Source: an uncultured Opitutia bacterium | Lineage (GTDB): Bacteria; Verrucomicrobiota; Verrucomicrobiia; Opitutales; UBA953 | Assembly: GCA_945957395.1 (NCBI GenBank) | Contig: CAMFKE010000010.1 | Location: forward strand, 1 to 64,000 | Direction: 5' to 3' | DNA length: 64,000 nt | Part shown: positions 35,001 through 43,132 of the stretch, piece by piece | How the letters are laid out: every line of letters starts with the position of its first letter | Position numbering within the stretch: the first letter of the stretch is position 1 | The notes under the pieces: generated by a model | What the model was told of the DNA's origin: nothing | Database searches by the model: none | The model's input: only the letters and a program-made list of their open reading frames with translations | Translations under genes and position numbers: made by a program

Positions 35001-35451
35001 GGCCGTTGCACTCAATTCCGGCGGTTTCATCGCCCCGGGTATGAGCGGCGCCATAGGCACCCTGCAAGTGAACGGCGACCTGACATGGAATGGCGGAGCG
35101 ACCATGCTTTTCGACCTGGGAGCGGCCGGCGCGTCGGACCGGATCAACATCGGCGGGTCCCTCGTCAGGGGGGCGGCTGGAGGATACGGATTCGACTTTG
35201 GCGGCACCGGGCAACAGGGCGTTTACACGCTGGTTTCGGGCACCGGCGCTTCGGATTTCACAGCGGACCAGTTCTTCTTCCAGAACCTGGCGCCGGGTCT
35301 GTCCGGGTTCTTCTCCTTTGCCGGAAACAACCTGATTTTCACAGCCATTCCCGAACCGCGCGACTATGCGCTCAGCGCCGGCGCACTGGCTGCCTTGGCG
35401 GCCGGCGTGAGACGCCGGCGGCTAAAAAAGTCCGTGCATCAAGCCTCCTGA
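32083..35451 (+). CDS. PATR beta-strand-repeat surface protein with PEP-CTERM anchor
   Basis: About 1122 residues. The start at 32083 places a signal peptide (MGLSPYRRLLLAATCVLGAGA) at the N-terminus; an ATG at 32023 is also in frame. The mature part is a Thr/Ser/Gly/Asn-rich beta-solenoid made of autotransporter-associated repeats (G-TLTKNGAGTLTLSG--NTFTGQTTLSEGRL type) seen at least seven times. The C-terminus is a PEP-CTERM sorting signal: IPEPRDYALSAGALAALAAGVRRRRLKK. It is therefore probably exported and processed by an exosortase rather than being a classical autotransporter, as no beta-barrel is present. Composition is less GC-rich, and ACGT is common, unlike the neighbours. A role in adhesion or surface coating is inferred. 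Confidence 0.92.
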   Translation: MGLSPYRRLLLAATCVLGAGAKDLKAAVFYWDGANSSANADGGSGTWNTSLTNWDNAATGGASVVWANVTSSDAVFGGVAGTVTVGTVTANDLTFNTTGYVLSGGTITLNRPNTSDNPNITIAAGVTTTVASTLAGTRTITKDGTGKLVLSGANTFSGALTISQGVVNIRNATALGTTGGATTVSAGAALEIQDGVSVGGEALTLNGSGVGGAGALRNISGSNSISGAITLGSATTVASDSGLLTLSGNIGGAAQNLTVSAVGDVTLSGALGTGAGTLTKNGAGTLTLSGSSANTFTGQTTLSEGRLVLSKTAGVNALAGAVSVAGGTLALGASNQIAATAVTVNSGTFDIASYSDTVGAVTLAGGAITGTTGVLTGSSYAVQSGSVSAILGGTGTLTKTTGGTVTLSGANSYTGITTVSAGVLNIRSATALGTTAGGTTVAAGAALEIQGGISVGAEAMTLNGTGVAGNGALRNVSGLNTISGAITLGSATLIRSDSGLLTLTGNITGTNTNLTFDGAGDVLLKTGTVNPGTATILKTGTGTLTLQGSTGATGTAFEAREGLAVFDYSLSNTTRVGNTATLTFSGGTVGVIGGSGPDNLLSTTFTRGASKLVRLPGDTGTSSIRLNALTRSVGATFDVNGAALADTDTVNTNGLIGGWFTLAGKDFASNSVSVDGPLVTPTYVNDTWAAGNNTNVTTGGVISAGTTNSLRFNAAGATTLTLSGAGTIQSGGLLVTSGVGSYDTTLTGGTLRGSASGDLVVHQYNTSGDLVIASAIVDNGGATALTKAGSGNLVLSGANTFTGRIYLNEGDLKVTSLADGGSPSSLGASSKSASNLLLGNEATFSYAGAASGSTDRSFTAAGSYVTIASNGVGTLSFTDSVSVAFDTPNVDRTIALAGTNAGDNIFTLTLGDNGTAQTSLIKNGIGKWVLSGLNGYTGQTTVNAGTLLQNGSAAGSAHTVNASGTLGGTGTVGAVALNSGGFIAPGMSGAIGTLQVNGDLTWNGGATMLFDLGAAGASDRINIGGSLVRGAAGGYGFDFGGTGQQGVYTLVSGTGASDFTADQFFFQNLAPGLSGFFSFAGNNLIFTAIPEPRDYALSAGALAALAAGVRRRRLKKSVHQAS
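32560..33610 (+). repeat. duplicated ~95-residue module inside the PATR protein
   Basis: The segments encoded at about 32560-32840 and 33327-33610 are close copies: VNIRNATALGTTGGATTVSAG versus LNIRSATALGTTAGGTTVAAG, GALRNISGSNSISGAITLGSAT versus GALRNVSGLNTISGAITLGSAT, both ending SDSGLLTL(S/T)GNI. The DNA has diverged at many third positions, so the duplication is not recent. Confidence 0.8.
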
Positions 35452-35494
35452 TTCGCCCGGAAGAAAACTTCCGGAAGCATGGGGGCATAACAAG

Positions 35495-35530
35495 AACGCC
35501 GCCATCCCTCGGGACGGCGGCGTTTTTGTT
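35495..35530 (+). terminator. rho-independent terminator after the PATR gene
   Basis: AACGCCGCC and GGCGGCGTT pair around a 12-base loop and are followed by TTTGTTTT. It separates the PATR gene from the converging GH20 gene. Confidence 0.85.
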
Positions 35531-35549
35531 TTCGGGGCAACCCCCGGGC

Positions 35550-37673
35550 TTACTCGGGCTTGGCGGAGAAGCGCAGGCCGGGGAATTCGCGCACGGCGGC
35601 GAGGGGCTCGCCGGGGTTCTGCTGCACGGGCACGAAGGTGAACATCCACCGGCGCTGGTTCTTCACATGGGGCGACTTGACCAGCACCTCGTTCCAGCCC
35701 TGACGCAGCTTGATGGGCGTGGGGGAGCGGAAGTGGTAGTTTTCGTCGATGAAGGACTCGGTTGAGTGGTAGTTGGCCTTGCGGTTGGGCACGGCCCACT
35801 TGGGAGGCTCGATTTTTTCACCGTTCACGATGAACTCGGCCTTCGAGTAGTGCCACTCGCCGGGCTTGTTCATGCCGGCATGGAAGTTCGAGAGTTCCCA
35901 CCACTGGGCGCTGATCCAGAAGGGCACGGTCTGCGCCTTGGGCGAGTGGATGTAGGTGCGCGCGAAGTAGGTGGACTCTTTCACGACCTGCCTGCCCCAG
36001 GTGGGGTTGGCGAAGGTGGGCTGGTCCGTGTAGTGGCGGAACACGACGGTGGCGCCGGTGCGCTGCTCGTCGCTCCAGGCGTAGGGCTTGCCGTTGATGG
36101 AAACGGATTCGCTCTTGTCGCCGGGCTTCACGCCGAAGTCGCCCTCGGGCTTGCCGCCATGCGGGATGGGGCCGAGCAGGCGCCACGCGATGTCGGACTG
36201 CCGCACATACGGGAACTCCTTGCCGCGGAAGAACAGGTCGCGGTGCGCGAGGAACCGGTTCTCAAACTCGCGGAACTTTTCCAGCTCCGGATGCCCTTGC
36301 GGGGGCAGGTTCGAGTAAAACTCGATCCAGTCCTTGTCGCGCGGGTCGCTCCAGAGGGCTTCCGAGTAGACGACCACACCGGGGAAATGCGGGGTCTGCG
36401 CGAAGTGGGCGCGCGAGTCGGTCATGGCCATGTCCGGCCACGAGCACAGGATGCCGCCGAGGCCCTTGGCGTTCTTGTGCGGGCAGTTTTTGCGGAAGTG
36501 CAGGGTGGCCACCATCTCGAACGGGTCGAAGTGGTTGAGGTAGTTTTCCTGCGAATCGATGTATTCCCCGCCCTTGGAGGGGGGGCGCTTGCGGTTCTGC
36601 CAGGTCTGCTGAATGGCGGTCGGGTCGCCATTCTGGCCGGGAGACCAGCGGATGGCGCGCCGTCCGCATTCGCGCACGGTGGCGAAGTAGGTGTTGAGCG
36701 TGCCCTTGGACACGCGCTCATGCCCCTTGGCCTCGTCGGTGCCGATGTGGATGTAGGGCATCACATCCGCGGGGGCGAGCGAGGCGAGCTCGCGTATGAG
36801 GTCGCAGAGGATGGCGGTCACCTTCGGATCCTCCATTTTCTCCACGCCGAAGGCGCGGCGGAAGCTCGCGGTGTGCCCCGGCATGTCGAGTTCGGGGATG
36901 ACCGTGATGTGGCGCACGCGGCAGTACTCGACGAACTCCTTGAACTCGGCCTGCGTATAGAACTTGCCCGGCATGCGGTCGAACGAGGCGGGGTCGTTGA
37001 CCTTCGGGTACTTCTTGCTCTCCAGTCGCCAGCCGTGGTTGTCGGTGAAGTGCCAGTGGTACACATTCATTTTGTACCGGGCGAGCGTGTCGGCCATCTC
37101 CTTGAGCATGGACAACGGCATGTAGTTGCGGCCGGTATCGTTCATGGTGCCGCGGATCGGGAAGGCGGGCCAGTCGCGGATATCGGCGTGCGCGACATGC
37201 GCGCCGTCGGTGCGGCGGGTCACGAGCTGCGCGAGGGTCTGCAGGCCGTAGAAGAGGCCGGCCGCGCTCTTGGCCTCGATGGTGGCGCCATCGGACGAGG
37301 TGCGCAGGCGGTAGCCCTCGGGCTTGTCGGCGAACCAGGGGTCGTTCGAAAGCGCGAAGCGCAGAGCGTACCCGGACGCGCCGAGGGTCACGCCGCGCGC
37401 GGCGAATTCCTCAGTGGCGGCGGTGCGGAAGTGCGCGGCGCGCGCGGCGTCCATGGCCGAGGCCGGCAGGCTGAGCGAGACGGCGGTGAGCTTGGTGGCG
37501 CCGTCGCGCCACGAGATTTCGCGGGGCGCGGGGATGAGCGGGGCGCGCGCGCGCTTGAACGCGGCAAGCGTGGGCGCGTCGTCGGGCAGCAGCGCTTCGG
37601 CTGAATCGGCAAACGCGGGCGCAGTCAGGGGAAGGATCGCCGCGAGTGCGGCGAAACGAAGGACCGGGAGCAT
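35550..37673 (-). CDS. secreted family 20 beta-N-acetylhexosaminidase
   Basis: 707 residues with a signal peptide (ends PAFADS). Order: the N-terminal GH20b-like domain (to ~165), then the GH20 TIM barrel with RGTMNDTGRNYMPLSMLKEM, YKMNVYHWHFTDNHGWRLE and PELDMPGHTASFRRAF, and the catalytic Asp-Glu pair in YIHIGTDEA (~310), then a C-terminal beta-rich domain (~500-707) probably binding carbohydrate or the substrate. It would remove terminal GlcNAc or GalNAc from host glycans by substrate-assisted catalysis. The usual HIGGDE is HIGTDE here, which keeps the key pair. The sialidase-like gene lies 39 bases upstream on the same strand, so the two probably form an operon for trimming mucin-type chains. 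Confidence 0.93.
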   Translation of the reverse strand: MLPVLRFAALAAILPLTAPAFADSAEALLPDDAPTLAAFKRARAPLIPAPREISWRDGATKLTAVSLSLPASAMDAARAAHFRTAATEEFAARGVTLGASGYALRFALSNDPWFADKPEGYRLRTSSDGATIEAKSAAGLFYGLQTLAQLVTRRTDGAHVAHADIRDWPAFPIRGTMNDTGRNYMPLSMLKEMADTLARYKMNVYHWHFTDNHGWRLESKKYPKVNDPASFDRMPGKFYTQAEFKEFVEYCRVRHITVIPELDMPGHTASFRRAFGVEKMEDPKVTAILCDLIRELASLAPADVMPYIHIGTDEAKGHERVSKGTLNTYFATVRECGRRAIRWSPGQNGDPTAIQQTWQNRKRPPSKGGEYIDSQENYLNHFDPFEMVATLHFRKNCPHKNAKGLGGILCSWPDMAMTDSRAHFAQTPHFPGVVVYSEALWSDPRDKDWIEFYSNLPPQGHPELEKFREFENRFLAHRDLFFRGKEFPYVRQSDIAWRLLGPIPHGGKPEGDFGVKPGDKSESVSINGKPYAWSDEQRTGATVVFRHYTDQPTFANPTWGRQVVKESTYFARTYIHSPKAQTVPFWISAQWWELSNFHAGMNKPGEWHYSKAEFIVNGEKIEPPKWAVPNRKANYHSTESFIDENYHFRSPTPIKLRQGWNEVLVKSPHVKNQRRWMFTFVPVQQNPGEPLAAVREFPGLRFSAKPE

Positions 37674-37712
37674 GGGGCTCGGAGAACCTTGGGGTTGCTC
37701 TGTGGAGGGCTC

Positions 37713-39452
37713 TCAGCGCACTTCGGCGGCCACGGACTCGAGCAGGATGCCGGGGCCGGGCTTGTCGCCGGCGGCGATGAAGTGCAGGTAGCTGAGGCCG
37801 TTGGGGGCCGGGTTCTTCAGCTTGAGTGTTCCGGCCGGCTTGCCGTCGAGCGTGAGGCGGCAGGTCGTGCCCTCGGCGGTGGTGCCGGTCCATTCAACAA
37901 CCAGGGCGTAGTCGGTGTCGGGCTTGAGCTTCACGCCGCCGAGGCTCTCGCCGGGGGCGAGCTTCACGGTGTACATGGAGAAGTCCGGAGCCGTGCGATC
38001 GCAGGCGGCGAACAGGCGGTCCATCAGGCTGAAGTGAGCTCCGGCCGAGCCGGCGGGGAGGCGGAATTTCACCGTCGCCTTGCCCGCCTGCCCGGCGGGG
38101 AAGTTCCAGGCCGCGCCGCCGGCGCGGTAATCCGCTCCGGACTTCTCGTTCACCAGCGTGGAGTCGTCCTGGAAGCCGATGTCGAGCACGCGCACCCCGG
38201 ATTTGGTCGGGTGGTTCACGACGGTGGCGGCGGGCTTGCGGTTGTACGAGCAGTGGCCCTTGGGAATGGGCACGAAGGTGTGGCAAAGCCAGTCGCCGGC
38301 GCCCTGCGAGAAGTCGCCCTTGCGGTCCTTTTCCAGGAGCCAGCGGTTGTCCATGATCACCAGTCGGCGGTGGTTCTTATGCTGGCCGTAGGCGATAAGC
38401 GTGCGGTCCTTGTCCAGCGTGACGAACTCGGCCTGGTGGTTGCCGCGGTCCTGCGGGCCGCCCCAGGTGGCGTAGTCGGGGCGCGCGCGGTGCTCGTCGA
38501 GGCCGACCTCGCGGAAGCCGCGCCAGGTCTTGCCTTCGTCGTCGGAGACGGCGGCGTGCAGGGTGTCGCGGTTGTTGAAGGCGTCCTCGCCCTTGCCGGT
38601 GGCCGTGGAAAGCTCGGGGAGCGCCATCTGGTTGGTCCACAACACGAGCAGGCGCCCGTCGGCGAGGCGGCCGAGGGTGGGCATGGTGAGGGTGCCGGCG
38701 AAGCGGGAGGGCTCGGCCTTGGACCAGGTCTCGCCGCGGTCCTTGGAGAAGGATTCGTAGTAGTAATCCTGGGAGGTGCGCACGAGCGCCCAGAGGGTGC
38801 CGTTTTTGAGCTCCACCACGGTGGCCTCGACGCCGCCGTTCTGCCAACGCAGGCCCTTGTGGATGCCGCCGACCTCATGCGGGGGCGACTTGATCTCGGT
38901 CTTGGACTTGCGCCACGAGAGCCCGCCGTCGTCGGAGAGCCACATGGAGGTGGAACCGCCGTGCGAGGGGAGCACGATGCGCTTGCCGCCGTCGATGAAC
39001 AGCGGGGTGCGCATGATGCCGGGAATGGTGAGCAGGTCGCCGCGGCTCTTGGCCCAGGCGTCGGAGGTCTTGCCGTCCTTGGTCACGGCCACCCACTTGC
39101 CGTCGAGCCCGCCCTTGGAGAGGAACACATGGTCCTTGATGGGCTGGACGCGGATGAACTCGTTGGTGAGGGGATTGCGGGCTAAAGCGGGAGACTCCTT
39201 GGGAATGCCGCCGTAGTTGGGCGGGTAGCCGGGTCCGGCCTTCTCGTACTTCCAGGTCTCGCCGTTGTCGCGGCTGACAAGGAAGCCGGGGCCCTTGCGG
39301 ACGCCGTCGTAATGGCGGATTTCCGTGGCGCTCACGCGCACCAGGCCGCGTCCGGCGTCGGCGGGAGGCGTGGCGACCACGCGGGGAGGCGCATAATCGG
39401 CGGCGTGGGCGGCGGCGGCGAGCAGGAGGGAGGTGAGGAAAAGGGGTCGCAT
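37713..39452 (-). CDS. secreted sialidase-like BNR-repeat protein
   Basis: 579 residues with a signal peptide (MRPLFLTSLLLAAAAHAADY). Residues ~30-400 are a beta-propeller with four clear Asp-box (BNR) motifs: SRDNGETW, SDDGGLSW, SKDRGETW and SDDEGKTW. Residues ~400-579 are a separate beta-sandwich, probably a concanavalin-like or carbohydrate-binding module. I do not see the FRIP arginine motif of GH33, so it may be an exo-sialidase-superfamily protein with another specificity. It is transcribed with the GH20 gene and divergently from the GH33 gene, with shared direct repeats in the promoter region. Confidence 0.82.
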   Translation of the reverse strand: MRPLFLTSLLLAAAAHAADYAPPRVVATPPADAGRGLVRVSATEIRHYDGVRKGPGFLVSRDNGETWKYEKAGPGYPPNYGGIPKESPALARNPLTNEFIRVQPIKDHVFLSKGGLDGKWVAVTKDGKTSDAWAKSRGDLLTIPGIMRTPLFIDGGKRIVLPSHGGSTSMWLSDDGGLSWRKSKTEIKSPPHEVGGIHKGLRWQNGGVEATVVELKNGTLWALVRTSQDYYYESFSKDRGETWSKAEPSRFAGTLTMPTLGRLADGRLLVLWTNQMALPELSTATGKGEDAFNNRDTLHAAVSDDEGKTWRGFREVGLDEHRARPDYATWGGPQDRGNHQAEFVTLDKDRTLIAYGQHKNHRRLVIMDNRWLLEKDRKGDFSQGAGDWLCHTFVPIPKGHCSYNRKPAATVVNHPTKSGVRVLDIGFQDDSTLVNEKSGADYRAGGAAWNFPAGQAGKATVKFRLPAGSAGAHFSLMDRLFAACDRTAPDFSMYTVKLAPGESLGGVKLKPDTDYALVVEWTGTTAEGTTCRLTLDGKPAGTLKLKNPAPNGLSYLHFIAAGDKPGPGILLESVAAEVR

Positions 39453-39520
39453 AGGGAAATCTGGGTTGAGCGATTGTTGAAAGAATCCGCCTCGAACCCG
39501 AGAAGAAAGCCGAGGTAACC

Positions 39521-39594
39521 CCGCTGCACCGGTTTCCGGGCCCCCGGTTCCCTTCCGACATCAGGACAAGTTTTTTCACAGGCCGCTGCACCGG
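39521..39594. promoter_or_regulatory. paired 12-bp direct repeat between divergent sialidase genes
   Basis: CCGCTGCACCGG occurs at 39521-39532 and again at 39583-39594, 62 bases apart (about six helical turns), in the 225-base region between the two divergent genes. Spacing and position suggest binding sites for one regulator; the XylR-type regulator at 40846 is the nearest candidate. No operator of this sequence is known to me. Confidence 0.4.
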
Positions 39595-39677
39595 AACCCT
39601 GCCGTCGATGGCGGCGTTCATCCGGGCAGCTGCGGCAAAAACGCCCGCGCCCCTCGCCCCCGATTACAAGCCCGCCC

Positions 39678-40832
39678 ATGCGCCTTTCTCCCCGCCTTCT
39701 GATAGCTTGCGCCTTCGTCGCCTCGACCGCGCCCGCCGCACCTTCCTCCGGGCCGACGCAAGGGCCCGCCGTCACCGTATTCCGCTCCGGCGACGCTCTC
39801 GCCAACTCCTACCGCATCCCGGCACTCGTGGCGCCGTCCGAAGGGAGGCTTTTCGCCGTCTGCGAAGCGCGCAAAAGGAGCTGGGTGGACAAGAGCCCCA
39901 CCGCCCTGGCGGTGAGCCTGAGCCGGGATGCGGGAAACACCTGGAGCGCACCGAGTGTACTGGTGGACGCCGGCCAGGCGGCGGCCATGGACCCGCTCCC
40001 CATCACCGACGGCAGATCCGGGCGCATCGTGCTGCTCTACACCGTCTGGCCGGCCACCGTGCAGGAGCGCCGCTCAAACGGTCCCGACCTTTGGCAGATC
40101 GATTCCCCCGACGGCGGAGAAACCTGGTCCAAACCTCGCAAGCTCAACGGCTCCGACGGTTTCCCAAAGTGCAAAATCCTCGGCTGCGGCCCGGGCTCGG
40201 GCCTCGTGATGACCGGCGGCCCCTCGCGCGGCCGTCTTATAGCTCCCGTGCGGCTGCTCGACGCCGGCAACACCGCGCTGTTCAGCGACGATGCCGGCAA
40301 GACTTGGCGACTCGGCACCCCTTCTTCGGAGAGCGGAGAATGCCAGATTGCGGAGTGCGCCGACGGCGTGCTGATGATGAATGTGCGCACCCCGGGCCTC
40401 ACCCGCAGGCGCACCCTCAGCCGCGACGGCGGAGCCACCTGGTCCGACGCCGCTGACGCCGCCGGGCTGAGCAACCCCAAGGGAGGCTGCCAGGCGTCCG
40501 TACTGCGCCTCCGCGAGCCGAACCTGATGCTATTCAGCGGGCCCGGCGCCGTGGGCGAACGCACCGGCCTGGAGGTCAAAGTCAGCGCCGACGAGGGCGC
40601 CACCTGGTCCGCGCCGCTCCCCGTATACGCGAAAGCCTCCGGATACTCATGCCTGGCCCCGGTGGGCTCCACGGAAGTGGGCCTGATCTACGAGGCGGGC
40701 CCTGAGTCGACCTTCTCTCGCCTGAGGAACAGGCCGCCCGGATGGATGACCCTCGATTTCGTGAAAATCCCGCTTCCGCAGCTCAAGGCCCACGCTCGCG
40801 TGCCCTCCGAACCTGCTCCGAAGCGGCCCTGA
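39678..40832 (+). CDS. secreted exo-alpha-sialidase (GH33)
   Basis: 384 residues with a signal peptide (ends STAPAAPSS). The GH33 arginine motif is YRIPALV (~45-51), followed by LFAVCEARKRSW with the Glu-x-Arg pattern; Asp boxes are SRDAGNTW, SPDGGETW, SDDAGKTW, SRDGGATW and SADEGATW. GCQASVLRL and LIYEAG near the end match the region carrying the catalytic Tyr and an Arg. It should release terminal sialic acid from host glycoconjugates. It is divergent from the other sialidase-like gene and converges on the regulator gene with only 13 bases between. No nan catabolic genes are in the window, so the use of released sialic acid is encoded elsewhere or left to others. Confidence 0.92.
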   Translation: MRLSPRLLIACAFVASTAPAAPSSGPTQGPAVTVFRSGDALANSYRIPALVAPSEGRLFAVCEARKRSWVDKSPTALAVSLSRDAGNTWSAPSVLVDAGQAAAMDPLPITDGRSGRIVLLYTVWPATVQERRSNGPDLWQIDSPDGGETWSKPRKLNGSDGFPKCKILGCGPGSGLVMTGGPSRGRLIAPVRLLDAGNTALFSDDAGKTWRLGTPSSESGECQIAECADGVLMMNVRTPGLTRRRTLSRDGGATWSDAADAAGLSNPKGGCQASVLRLREPNLMLFSGPGAVGERTGLEVKVSADEGATWSAPLPVYAKASGYSCLAPVGSTEVGLIYEAGPESTFSRLRNRPPGWMTLDFVKIPLPQLKAHARVPSEPAPKRP

Positions 40833-40845
40833 CGCCGCACCCGCT

Positions 40846-41976
40846 TCAGACCGGGCCGCACGCGCGGCGCGCCTTGCGGGCGAGCTCGCCGGGGCGCGCG
40901 GAAGTCACGCGCGCATAGGCCTTCACAAAGCCGCGGTACGAGTCGAAGCCGACGGAGGAGGCGACCGATTCGGTCTTTTCGCCGGAGGCGAGCAGGGCCT
41001 TGGCGGCGTCGATGCGCACCTCCAGGAACCGGCGGGCCACCCCGGTGCCCAGCGAGCGCACGAAGGCGCGCTCCAGCGTGGCCTTGGAGACGCCCAGGCG
41101 CGCGGCGAGCTCGCCCACCGGGGGCGGGTGCGCCACGCTCTCGCGCATCAGTTTCAGCGCGCGCTCGCACAGGGGGTCGCCGCCCGATTCGCCGTCGGTG
41201 GAGGCGCGCTCCACCAGGCCGGCCGGAGGGAAACTGCGCACGGCGCCGGGGGCGACCCGACCCCGGATAAAGTCGTCGAGAAGGCCGGTCGCGGCGTAGG
41301 ACCAGGCGTGGTAGTCGATGGCGACGGACGATATGGGCACGCTCGCCACGCGGCTGACCAGCTCGCGGTTGCCGAACCCCAGCACATACACCTCGCCCGG
41401 CACGCGCAGCCCGGCCTCCTGCGCCGCCTCCAGCGCCAGCCGCGCCCACTCGTCCACCGAACCGAACACCGCCACCGGCCCCGGCAGCGACCTGAGCCGC
41501 CCGGCCAGATCCGCGCGCGAGGCGGCGTCGAACCCGGCGTCGTGGCGTTCGCAAGGCCTGGCGTCGCCCTTGAGCGCGGCGCGGAAGGATTCCCAACGCG
41601 CGTCGTGGTTCCACCAGCGGGAGGCCACGAAAAGGAAGCTGCGCGCGGGCAGCCGGCGCAGGCGGGAGGCGGCCAGGCGCGCTATGGCGTCGCAGTCCTC
41701 GGGGCAGCGGGCCCAGCCGGTGTTTTCGGGGTAGGCCAGGGAAAGTTCGACCACCGGACCCGGGCGTTCGCGCAGGAAGCGGCGCACGGGGTGCTCCGGG
41801 GAGGGCGGCAGCATGCCCACGACCCCGGCGAAATCGCGGCCGGCGAGGCGCGCGGCGGAATCGGCGTTGAGCAGTTCGGCGTCGTAGCCGTGTTCCAGGC
41901 AGTACTTGAGGGCCCCTTCGTGGAGGGACTCCAGGTACCAATGAAACGCCAGCAGGAGCAGGGGGCGGGGGGGCAT
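40846..41976 (-). CDS. XylR-type regulator (LacI-like sensor with AraC HTH)
   Basis: 376 residues. Residues ~1-255 have the periplasmic-binding/LacI sensor pattern (GVVGMLPPSPEHPVRRFL, GPVAVFGSVDEWARLALEAAQEAGLRVPGEVYVLGFGN). The last ~110 residues are an AraC-type double HTH (VGELAARLGVSKATLERAFVRSLG, then VASSVGFDSYRGFVKAYARV). This order is that of XylR, a sugar-sensing activator or repressor. It lies between the sialidase cluster and a LamG/PEP-CTERM gene, so it probably controls one of them in response to a sugar. The GFDSYRGF version replaces the more usual GF-S---F by one residue. Confidence 0.9.
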   Translation of the reverse strand: MPPRPLLLLAFHWYLESLHEGALKYCLEHGYDAELLNADSAARLAGRDFAGVVGMLPPSPEHPVRRFLRERPGPVVELSLAYPENTGWARCPEDCDAIARLAASRLRRLPARSFLFVASRWWNHDARWESFRAALKGDARPCERHDAGFDAASRADLAGRLRSLPGPVAVFGSVDEWARLALEAAQEAGLRVPGEVYVLGFGNRELVSRVASVPISSVAIDYHAWSYAATGLLDDFIRGRVAPGAVRSFPPAGLVERASTDGESGGDPLCERALKLMRESVAHPPPVGELAARLGVSKATLERAFVRSLGTGVARRFLEVRIDAAKALLASGEKTESVASSVGFDSYRGFVKAYARVTSARPGELARKARRACGPV

Positions 41977-42153
41977 GAGGGGCGGGGCGCCTCCCGATAC
42001 AGCGAAACGCGCCGGTTGTTCAATCCCATCGGCACGGGTGATTCAATTCGTCCGGCAATGAGCCGAGCGGCCCCATGGATAGTGTTCTGTTCCGGGTCAA
42101 CGCGGCCAGATTGCCGAACCGGTAAACAAATAACCCCACGCCCCATCCACCGT

Positions 42154-42987
42154 ATGAAATCCCGACTGCTTCCGCTGCTCGCCCTCGCCCTCTCCGCCGC
42201 CCCGGCGCAGGCGGCGATCTCCCTGTTCGCCGAATACCACCTCGGCGAAACCGGCTCGTTCTTGTCGAATCTGCCCCAGGATTCCTCGGGCAACGGCCGA
42301 AACTTCACCTCCATCAACGGGGGCGCCGCCGTGACCTCGTCACTCACCCCGGCGGCCCTCGCCGGCCTGAACGGCGTCGCCGGCACCTCCACGGCCTACT
42401 TGGACACCACCTCGACGACCGCGAACACCGAAATCTGGACCGGCGCCGATTACACAGCCTCCCTCGGCTCCGATTACGCCTTCGGCATCTTCGCCCAGGT
42501 CGCGACTGCGCCCACCGGCCAGAACCGCAATGTCTTCAGCCTGGGAAGCAACAACGGCGCGCTCTCCATTTCCTGTGAAACGAACGGTCAATGGCGCGCC
42601 AGCCGCATCAACCAAGCCTATATTGGCACCGGTCAGGCCATCACGGCGAACCAGTGGGTTCACCTCGCCATCATCCGCACCGGGGGCGCCTCCTCCTTCT
42701 ACGCCGACGGCATACTCCTCGGCACGACCGACGCCACCGCGCCGACCAACACCGGAGGACTGCGGCTGAGCGGCCTCGGCAGCACAGCCTTCGACGGCAA
42801 AATGGACGAGGCGCGCATCGTCACCTTCGCCGCCGGCGAAAGCACCGCCAACATCCTCGCCGCCCTGCAAACCGGCGCCGGAGTAAGCGCCGTGCCCGAG
42901 CCCTCCGCCTACGGCCTGCTCGGTGCCGGCGCCCTCGGGGCGGCCGCCCTCGCCCGCCGACGCTCCCGCCGAAGCCGCGCCGAGTAA
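42154..42987 (+). CDS. LamG-like surface protein with PEP-CTERM signal
   Basis: 277 residues. Signal peptide MKSRLLPLLALALSAAPAQAA; residues ~25-240 form a LamG/concanavalin-like domain (AEYHLGETGSFLSN, DYAFGIFAQV, ANQWVHLAIIRTGGASSFYADG, FDGKMDEARIV). The PEP-CTERM sorting signal is VPEPSAYGLLGAGALGAAALARRRSRRSRAE. It is exported and probably handled by an exosortase. It is transcribed away from the XylR-type regulator and ends before a terminator. Function is probably binding or display; no enzyme motif seen. Confidence 0.88.
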   Translation: MKSRLLPLLALALSAAPAQAAISLFAEYHLGETGSFLSNLPQDSSGNGRNFTSINGGAAVTSSLTPAALAGLNGVAGTSTAYLDTTSTTANTEIWTGADYTASLGSDYAFGIFAQVATAPTGQNRNVFSLGSNNGALSISCETNGQWRASRINQAYIGTGQAITANQWVHLAIIRTGGASSFYADGILLGTTDATAPTNTGGLRLSGLGSTAFDGKMDEARIVTFAAGESTANILAALQTGAGVSAVPEPSAYGLLGAGALGAAALARRRSRRSRAE

Positions 42988-43023
42988 GACGGCGCCGTCT
43001 CGCCAATCACGCCTCAAAAGAAA

Positions 43024-43053
43024 AGCCCCCGGTCGCCCCGCCGGGGGCCTTTT
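43024..43053. terminator. terminator after the LamG/PEP-CTERM gene
   Basis: GCCCCCGG and CCGGGGGC pair across an eight-base loop, with AAAAGAAAA before and CTTTT after. Confidence 0.8.
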
Positions 43054-43132
43054 CATGCCCGCCGAGAGCGCGTCAGCCGGAACCCGGGGCGCGCGGGACT
43101 GTCCCTTGGCCCCGAACCCACTCCCTTTCCCG

